From Haliotis asinina (Eukaryota > Mollusca > Gastropoda > Lepetellida > Haliotidae), in contig NC_090291.1 of the NCBI RefSeq assembly GCF_037392515.1, forward strand, positions 35,301,001 through 35,365,000: DNA of 64,000 nucleotides. The letters run 5' to 3'. The notes below the pieces were generated by a model. That model was not told the DNA's origin, ran no database searches, and saw nothing but the letters and a program-made list of their open reading frames with translations. The translations under genes were made by a program, and so were the position numbers. Position 1 is the stretch's first letter. Each line of letters begins with the position of its first letter. This document shows positions 59,601 through 64,000 of the stretch, in pieces.

Positions 59601-62560
59601 CCTATTTGTGTTGATATCGGTGTCGGTGTGATATTGCTGACAGATTGCTTAAAGCGGTGTAAAACAAGACTCGCTCACTCTACGTGTATACACTGGATAA
59701 AGGTAAGCAGGAAACAGAGCCAGTGTTTTAATGGCCTAATGGAGGACGGTTTCCATCGTCATGGTAACAAACAGAATTCTCCATCATGGGAATTAAGTGT
59801 CAAATTACATTACGTTTTAGAAACGTTACTTAACAGGCGAAATCAGTTACGAATCTTCTCGCTTACAGTCAGGTTGAACCACGACCTCTTTCAATTAAGT
59901 TAATTTAGCTCCACTTGTAGTGCGGTGCTTGCAGCAAAACCACTATCATTTACTCTAGATCTCAGATGGTTGTAAATATTAGTGTTTTGTTTGTGTGGAT
60001 GACTGACGAGTCATGTGACCTTCTAAACCGCTGTTTAACCTCCCCGACACCTGACTGTTCTTAATTTAAGAGTGACAGCTAGCTGGCAGCCACTCGGTAA
60101 AGAAGCAGAGAAACCCAAGTGTTCAATGTGATCACTTCTTCATGAAATATTCACCTCTACAAATTAACAGACCCTGCTACGAATGCCAGGCGCTATGCCA
60201 TGCCGAAAGTTCAGGGTCGTCCCCTTTGCAGTGTATTTCAACTGATCCGTGATTCTTGTGATTACGTTTGTATTCAAGTGATATTTGACAGTAAAATAAT
60301 GACAACGTTCAGATTTACAAATGAAGTAGCTTTTGTATTGAACTGATTTTAACTTTGCTTGAAACGGAATCTCAGTTATATCAGGTGGTCTGTGTAAAGA
60401 GGGGTGAAAGACCGAAGTTCATTTGTCGCACTAGGAAATAGATCAGACAATCCAGCAATTGATGTAGAGACCAGTGATTCAGACCAGTGGAGGTAAGATG
60501 TGGTAAGATGTCAAGCTAAGCTATGTGTTAAGATATGAAGGTACGATATCGTGGTGAGATGGGTTAAGATATGAAGGTACGATATCGTGGTGAGATGGGT
60601 TAAGATATGAAGGTACGATATCGTGGTGAGATGGGTTAAGATATGAAGGTACGATATCGTGGTGAGATGGGTTAAAATATGAAGGTACGATATCGTGGTG
60701 AGATGTGCTAAGACATAATATATAAGATATAAGATGTCGACGAAAGAAGGTAAAATATCGAGGCAAGACGACAGGCTACCGTGTATGTCGCAGGATGTCC
60801 ATCAAAAGTTTTAGTTCCAGTTCTACGGTCAGCAAATGTAATTATCATCAGTGTTATCCATGGGGGGAAAGGTAGAGAAAATATTCTATTTGCTTTGTCA
60901 CGACTGGGGACACCAGAAATGGTTTTAACACATTCGCAGCTCCCTGGGGAGATCACAACAACAGTTATTCTCCGCGAAAATCTACTAAATTGTGACCTGT
61001 GGGCTACATACAAACGTGCGTGGGTTTATTTAGAATATTCAAGCAATTGCACGGCGGGGAACACCAGAAATGGGCTTCACACATTGTACCCCACATTTTA
61101 CCCATGTGGGGAATCGAACCCTGGTCTTCGGCGAGACCAGTGAACTCGTTAGCCATTAGGCTACCCCATCGAACGGCTGGACACGTGTCTCAATGTACAT
61201 TTTTTTAAAAATCAAACGTAGCGACGGGCGTCCGTGCCAGACTGAAAAAGACGCCATAATAGAATCTCGATAAGCAACACTCGATAACAGAGGATAACAG
61301 AAGCTGACCTCGCTGATAACAGCCTAGCTATCTTACAACCCTCTCCGCCATGTATAAACACTAACAGGTTGGAAACTCATCTGAAGATATTCAATATTTT
61401 GGCTTCCAGGACACCAGGGCGGCACCTGAAACCCAAGGCTGTGGATGTATGCTAACGGGGCAATGCCGTCTTGCACGAAGCTCGTCTTGGGAGGTGGTCT
61501 TGTTTTAAAACAATCTCTCAAACGTGGCGGTTCTTCATAACTGTTGGCTGGGCTGGTTATGAGATGAAAATCGCTGCAACCTAATGTGCAATCAATAGGA
61601 TCATGATGGAATAGAGCATCTTCTGTGATTTCTCGCCATATGGTAATAACTGGGACCTAATGGGGAAGCAATAGAGTGGCGTTCCTGTGGACATACCGGG
61701 GCTCATCTCTGAGACGGTGCCAGTGAAAGATTTGACCTTAACGACCACTGCTGGTCATCGTGGCCAGACGACAGTGTGAGTGAGTGAGTTTGGTTTTACG
61801 CCGCTTTTAGCAATAATAAGGCAATATCACGGCAGAGGACACCAGAATTGGACTTCACACATTTTACTCTTGAGGGAACTCGAACCCAGATCTTCGGTGT
61901 GACATGCGAACGGTTTAACCACTTGGCTACATATCAATGTCCTTTGGATTCGTATATTTTGGGCTCAACAATCAACGTTCCGGGTTGTTTTGGTTTAGAG
62001 GATGCATTTTGAGAAGACAAATTATCGCTGCTGTTGAAAACAAATCGAATGTATTTTTTTAAATGTTTGGTTTACACACAATAATGATCTTACAAGAAAT
62101 GTGAATTTCCAATTATCATTTTTTAAGCGAGTGAGTGGGTATGGTTTAACATCGTTTTTATGGATATTCTATCAATTTCACGACAGGGGAAGCCATTGCT
62201 CTCGTTATCTCAAATGTGTAGCTGGAACACATCCTGGGAAAAAGTAATTCCAGACAGGTGATCATCATAATAATCTATTATTCATTTTTGATTAGTGTAT
62301 GTTAGCTATAAACTACCGCTTTAGTTGTGATTCGACACTTTCATCTACTCACCAACACCCAAGAGGAACCTCGTCTCCGCCTAGATGGATGTATTGGTCC
62401 TTGAACGTGTCCAATACTTCAGCAAAGAGGGTTCTCAGGAACTTATAGGTCGAGTTCTTGGTTGGGTCAATTGGCCCAAGGTAACCCTTGACCGGAGACC
62501 CACCCTGGTAACACTGGGTCAGTAGGTCAGGTCGACTAAGACCCCAGGCGTATGTATGAC
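50347..62560 (-). CDS. GH20 beta-N-acetylhexosaminidase, 3' seven exons, with membrane tail
   Basis: Exons, 5' to 3': 62560-62353, 58834-58609, 56497-56326, 53293-53203, 52070-51966, 51055-50854, 50607-50347. All six junction phases fit, giving 420 residues. The enzyme family removes terminal N-acetylglucosamine or N-acetylgalactosamine from glycans, usually in lysosomes or secreted. Visible motifs: GHTYAWG; HLGGDEV, with the catalytic Asp-Glu pair; [31 protein letters not shown]; and [12 protein letters not shown]. The usual family end, [14 protein letters not shown], is present. It is followed by about 53 residues with three further Cys and an NST glycosylation site, then an exon with two hydrophobic segments. 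The N-terminal half, including the exon encoding the DTPG that precedes GHTYAWG, lies beyond the right edge. HEXA and HEXB cannot be told apart here. Confidence 0.9.
50812..51055 (-). CDS. Hexosaminidase gene, exon with family C-terminus and extension
   Basis: Spliced form 51055-50854, ending at CCCAAG|GTGATT in phase 0. It contains [14 protein letters not shown], the normal family end, then an Arg/Lys-rich extension with CTSGRC and VPECPK. If the donor is not used, the frame runs 13 more codons to a stop at 50812, giving a soluble end. The gene may therefore make both membrane and soluble forms (inference). Confidence 0.8.
51126..51748 (-). mobile_element. SINE family M carrying an internal tandem duplication
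   Basis: The tail half starts at 'gtttaacgccactctaacaa'. 51151-51388 is repeated without a mismatch at 51391-51628. The 5' end of the SINE ('accgattccgttagtcgcc'-like, to 'actgaagatcag') follows at about 51692. It lies in an intron of the hexosaminidase gene. Confidence 0.8.
51151..51628. repeat. Perfect 238-bp tandem duplication, 240-bp period
   Basis: Two identical blocks starting at 'aacaatattccagctacatg' (51151 and 51391). They include SINE and about 90 bp of other sequence ending 'ccatttcattatattat'. Confidence 0.97.
51966..52070 (-). CDS. Hexosaminidase gene, exon with [12 protein letters not shown]
   Basis: Completes the split Trp codon and encodes [12 protein letters not shown], the conserved C-terminal barrel motif, up to SEHRCRML. 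The acceptor is ttttttgccag; the donor is CTCAA|GTAAGT in phase 2. Confidence 0.9.
52071..53202. other. Intron of hexosaminidase gene
   Basis: AT-rich. A 121-codon minus-strand open frame (52090-52455) lies just upstream of the next exon. It has no domain, and splicing skips it. Confidence 0.6.
53203..53293 (-). CDS. Hexosaminidase gene, exon with [13 protein letters not shown]
   Basis: 29 whole codons, [20 protein letters not shown] and onward to MMTTL, between ttctacccccag and TTGTG|GTGAGT. It holds the conserved GGEACLW motif, whose Trp contributes to the substrate pocket in the family. Confidence 0.9.
53363..53583 (-). mobile_element. SINE family M
   Basis: Reverse copy close to consensus: 'ttttacgccacactcagcaa', 'gtctggaccagacaatccag', 'cacccgatcccgttagtcg'. 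Intronic. Confidence 0.85.
53719..53940 (+). mobile_element. SINE family M, inverted partner
   Basis: Forward copy: 'ctggtcttcagtaacccatt', 'ttggttgacacatgtcatgg', 'tggattgtctggtccagaca'. It lies 135 bp from the reverse copy at 53363. Confidence 0.8.
53941..55282. other. Intron sequence, nothing recognised
   Basis: AT-rich intronic DNA of the hexosaminidase gene, with no repeat family identified. Confidence 0.45.
55283..55690 (-). repeat. Unclassified repeat, left arm of a large inverted pair
   Basis: Its reverse complement matches 57178-57640 along its length. Shared marks include 'cattcgaaataa', 'gcaggccct(t/g)atggcc', 'gtgtacagtgtagtctattt' and 'agatttcattcag'. It is clearly diverged, so it is old. 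Confidence 0.75.
56326..56497 (-). CDS. Hexosaminidase gene, exon with IEVWMGD and CWYLD
   Basis: 57 codons plus one base, from [17 protein letters not shown] to CDPADNTF. The acceptor is ggtatcttgcag; the donor is ATTCG|GTGAGT in phase 1. The Trp and Tyr motifs line the substrate pocket in the family. Confidence 0.9.
56707..56788 (+). repeat. (ACT/GCT)n trinucleotide repeat
   Basis: 'tactactac' with regular 'tgctac' and 'tgcaac' triplets, intronic. Confidence 0.9.
57178..57640 (+). repeat. Unclassified repeat, right arm of the inverted pair
   Basis: Opens 'ctggtagctgcgttcgaaat' and ends 'gcaggccctgatggcctact'. The motif 'gcaggccct' plus 'tggcct' occurs near both ends. No coding potential was recognised. 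Confidence 0.75.
57641..58091. other. Intron sequence, nothing recognised
   Basis: No repeat family or exon was identified. Confidence 0.4.
58092..58255 (-). mobile_element. SINE family T, near consensus
   Basis: Reverse copy from 'gtgtgagtgagtatag' to 'aaccactaggctaccccacc', with B-box side 'ggggaatcgaacccaggtc'. Intronic. Confidence 0.88.
58378..58475 (-). mobile_element. Third tRNA-like SINE head
   Basis: Read on the minus strand: A-box region 'gtggctcagtcagttaaatc', then B box 'gagttcgaatccgggc'. It differs from families T and M. The sequence upstream on the plus strand (58290-58377) may be its body. The fold does not make a convincing functional tRNA. Confidence 0.5.
58609..58834 (-). 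CDS. Hexosaminidase gene, exon with VMWQEV
   Basis: Completes the Trp codon split after GC and continues [17 protein letters not shown], ending [15 protein letters not shown] before CTGCAG|GTGCGT in phase 0. The acceptor is acaatgttttcag. Confidence 0.92.
58899..59125 (-). mobile_element. SINE family M, diverged
   Basis: Reverse copy: 'tttaacgccacattcagcaa', 'catgagcaaggatctaag', 'gggtaactgaagatcaatta'. It lies 71 bp from a forward copy. Confidence 0.75.
59142..59515 (+). repeat. (ATATC)n pentanucleotide repeat split by a SINE
   Basis: Copies of 'atatc' at 59142-59196 and again at 59463-59515. The SINE sits in between. Confidence 0.93.
59197..59462 (+). mobile_element. SINE family M, full length
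   Basis: 266 bp, from 'gacccgtgaaggtcccgggg' to 'cgtaaaactaaactcactc'. Its two ends agree with those fixed by the target-site duplication at 7072-7343. Confidence 0.95.
59558..59680 (+). mobile_element. SINE family T, worn
   Basis: 'ccattccccacaaaggcaca', 'cggtgtgatattgctgacag' and 'gcttaaagcggtgtaaaaca', then 'ctcgctcactc'. Confidence 0.6.
59681..60527. other. Intron sequence, nothing recognised
   Basis: A short family M piece ('cagacaatccagcaattgat') may be present near 60445-60465. Otherwise nothing was identified. Confidence 0.4.
60528..60715 (+). repeat. 36-bp minisatellite, about 5 units
   Basis: Unit 'gttaagatatgaaggtac' plus 'gatatcgtggtgagatgg'. Units are nearly identical. On the minus strand the unit encodes [12 protein letters not shown]. 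It lies in an intron, so translation is not expected. Confidence 0.95.
60895..60945 (-). mobile_element. SINE family T fragment
   Basis: 'ctggggacaccagaaatgg' followed by 'ttttaacacattcg'. Confidence 0.5.
61020..61174 (-). mobile_element. SINE family T
   Basis: Reverse copy: 'cacggcggggaacaccagaa', 'catgtggggaatcgaaccct' and 'agccattaggctaccccatc'. It has a short internal duplication around 'ttgtacccca'. Confidence 0.82.
61175..61774. other. Intron sequence, nothing recognised
   Basis: No repeat family or exon was identified. Confidence 0.4.
61775..61932 (-). mobile_element. SINE family T
   Basis: Reverse copy: 'tttggttttacgccgctttt', 'aggacaccagaattggactt', 'ggaactcgaacccagatctt' and 'ggtttaaccacttggctac'. 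Confidence 0.82.
62127..62195 (-). mobile_element. SINE family T, tail fragment
   Basis: 'gcgagtgagtgggtatggtt', then 'ttcacgacaggggaagcc'. Confidence 0.55.
62353..62560 (-). CDS. Hexosaminidase gene, exon with catalytic HLGGDEV
   Basis: Begins with two bases completing a Gly codon (GHTYAWG) after tatgtttgtttcag and ends DEVPLGCW, with Trp split by TGTTG|GTGAGT. HLGGDEV holds the Asp that positions the substrate acetamido group and the Glu general acid, as known for GH20. The catalytic residues are intact. Confidence 0.95.
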
Positions 62561-63537
62561 CTGAAACAAACATATTTTGAATGTTTAAATGCTCAGAAAC
62601 AAACACGTTTCTACGCTTCAATGGGTGAATGAAGCTGGATGTTGAAATTCATTTGCATTGGTTGATACAATAATGATTCATTTGTTTCCACATGAGATGC
62701 AGAAAGGATGGAGTATTGAAAACAATTACATTAGATATTACATGTGTGAGTGGACCCTCTCTGCATGTCGGACTGCAAGTTTGTGAAATAATAACGGCGT
62801 TATGTCCTAGTCCACTCACCCTTAATCACCAGCTTTAAAGCTTTTGTTGCTACGTTCAACCTCTCACTGAACTCCACAATTGTGGTATTGTCAGAACAAG
62901 GATCAAAAAGTAGAATTCGAACCAAAGGCTATTCGTATGCAACGTGTATTGCTATATACGACCACTATACTTTTATAGTGTTTTTCCCGAAAATATATTT
63001 TATATTTTATTGACTCTCGAGAACCACCAAATCACTTCAGTATGTGGTATGTCTGGTTGCTTCTGTCTTCTTGTACAAATGGCCACTGCTTCTTGGACGA
63101 ACGTCACAAGCTGCAATTACATTTTCTAACCCGAGAATATCATTCTCTGATATCATTATAAAGGGGAATGAGCTTGTTTAGGACACGTGGTATTAATTGC
63201 TTCTCATGACACCAGCAGCTACTAGTATTCCCATGAGAAAATAAGGTTTTTTATGTACCAAGGCTCAAACAACTAACTTCAAGCTTCGGATTACATCCAC
63301 AAGCCAATCTATAATGACAACGGTCTCCAACGAGCCATGTGTTGTACCCAACTGTGCGCATGCGCAGTGAGGCGGAAAGCGTTCAGCGTTAACTTCCAGC
63401 CTTGCGTGCTGTTCCACTTGTGTGAAAAGTATCCAAACTGTTTCATTTTGGGGAACCGGCGTCTGGACAAGATTATGTTAAAATGGAGCTATCGGGAGGA
63501 CGAACTTTCTATTTCCTTACTGCACGAACGTCTTACA
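62561..63537. other. Probable intron sequence; preceding exon not found
   Basis: The exon that must end in ...DTPG was not seen, so it lies beyond the right edge. A GTGAGT preceded by a short minus-strand open frame near 62820 did not match the enzyme. The plus-strand open frame at 63337-63540 has no recognised domain. Confidence 0.45.
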
Positions 63538-63578
63538 TGAGTGAGTGAGTGAGTGAGTGAGTGAGTGAGTGAGAGAGA
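63538..63578 (+). repeat. (GAGT)n microsatellite
   Basis: About eight copies of 'gagt', without adjoining SINE body. Confidence 0.85.
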
Positions 63579-63773
63579 ATGAATTTCAGACGCTTGGAAC
63601 AACCGTGAGAAACGACTGCCAGAAGTTTAGCAAGTCTGTTTAAGGAAAGTTAGAAATGAAGGAAACTGACGCAGATAGAAGACCTTCACAATTATGTCGC
63701 TTACAAACTGGCAGTGATAATCAAGGAGAGTTCGGATTCGAACAGATGAACCGCGGATCCGGTCAGACACAGA

Positions 63774-63860
63774 GAGGTAGAGCGGTAGCCTTGTGATTTA
63801 AAGCGTTCATCATGCCGAAGACCCGGATTAAATTCACCAAGTGGGTACAATGTGTGAAGC
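63774..63860 (+). mobile_element. SINE family T, head half
   Basis: 'gagcggtagccttgtgattt' and 'gccgaagacccggattaaat', with a worn B box. Confidence 0.65.
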
Positions 63861-63979
63861 TCAGAAATAGCAGGAGACACTATAAATGGGCTTCACAAAC
63901 TGCACTCTTATTGGGAATCCAACTTGGGTCTTAAGTGACTTGCAACGCTTTAACCACTAACTTTAACCAAAAGCTACCC
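63861..63979 (-). mobile_element. SINE family T, inverted against its neighbour
   Basis: 'aggagacactataaatgggc' to 'gctttaaccactaacttta'. It joins the forward head at 63860 directly, forming a fold-back pair. Confidence 0.65.
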
Positions 63980-64000
63980 AAGCGCTGATAGGAGGTCGAT

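Noticed and set aside
62810..62880. Possible further hexosaminidase exon before GTGAGT
   Set aside because: The translated peptide does not match the conserved region that must precede GHTYAWG.
63337..63540. Possible Cys-rich (THAP-like) N-terminus around CVVPNCAH
   Set aside because: The frame is broken soon after by a stop, and the later residues of the motif are absent.

Overview
The window is eukaryotic: genes are split by GT-AG introns, coding density is low, and the DNA is crowded with short interspersed repeats and microsatellites. The protein matches and the two dominant SINE families point to a gastropod mollusc. From memory, these repeats look like those of abalone (Haliotis); I could not check this by search.

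Three genes are supported. (1) At 2703-2876 (minus strand) lies the first coding exon of a Rab/Ras-like small GTPase; the rest lies outside the window or was not found. (2) At 35796-40175 (plus strand) lies a complete coding sequence of three exons whose phases fit exactly. It gives a 793-residue protein with a ubiquitin-like region, ankyrin repeats like ANKRD60, a disordered linker, and a charged coiled-coil tail carrying six spaced Trp motifs like those of ciliary microtubule-associated proteins. (3) At 50347-62560 (minus strand) lie the last seven exons of a GH20 beta-N-acetylhexosaminidase (HEXA/HEXB type). After the normal end of the family it continues into a Cys-containing extension and a final exon with two membrane segments. 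Its 5' part lies beyond the right edge.

Layout: 1-7 kb holds SINE copies, the GTPase exon and a 42-bp minisatellite. 7-16 kb holds SINEs, one with perfect target-site duplications, plus a weak candidate for the start of a gene near 12 kb. 16.4-18.9 kb is a 2.5-kb array of a 15-bp repeat. 19-29 kb holds SINEs, two related MITE-like elements and a LINE 3' relic. 29.9-31.3 kb is a large trinucleotide array with a SINE inserted in it. 32 kb holds a hairpin MITE nested in a SINE. 33.3-34.7 kb is a dead Tc1-like transposon. 35.7-40.2 kb is the ANKRD60-like gene. 40-50 kb is mostly unrecognised sequence with scattered SINEs. 50.3-62.6 kb is the hexosaminidase gene, whose introns carry SINEs, a perfect 238-bp tandem duplication and a large inverted repeat around one exon.

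The repeats fall into a few groups. Family T has a tRNA-like head with A and B boxes. Family M has an unrelated head. Both end in nearly the same 3' tail followed by (ACTC)n, so they probably depend on the same LINE machinery. The three genes show no evident functional link to each other.
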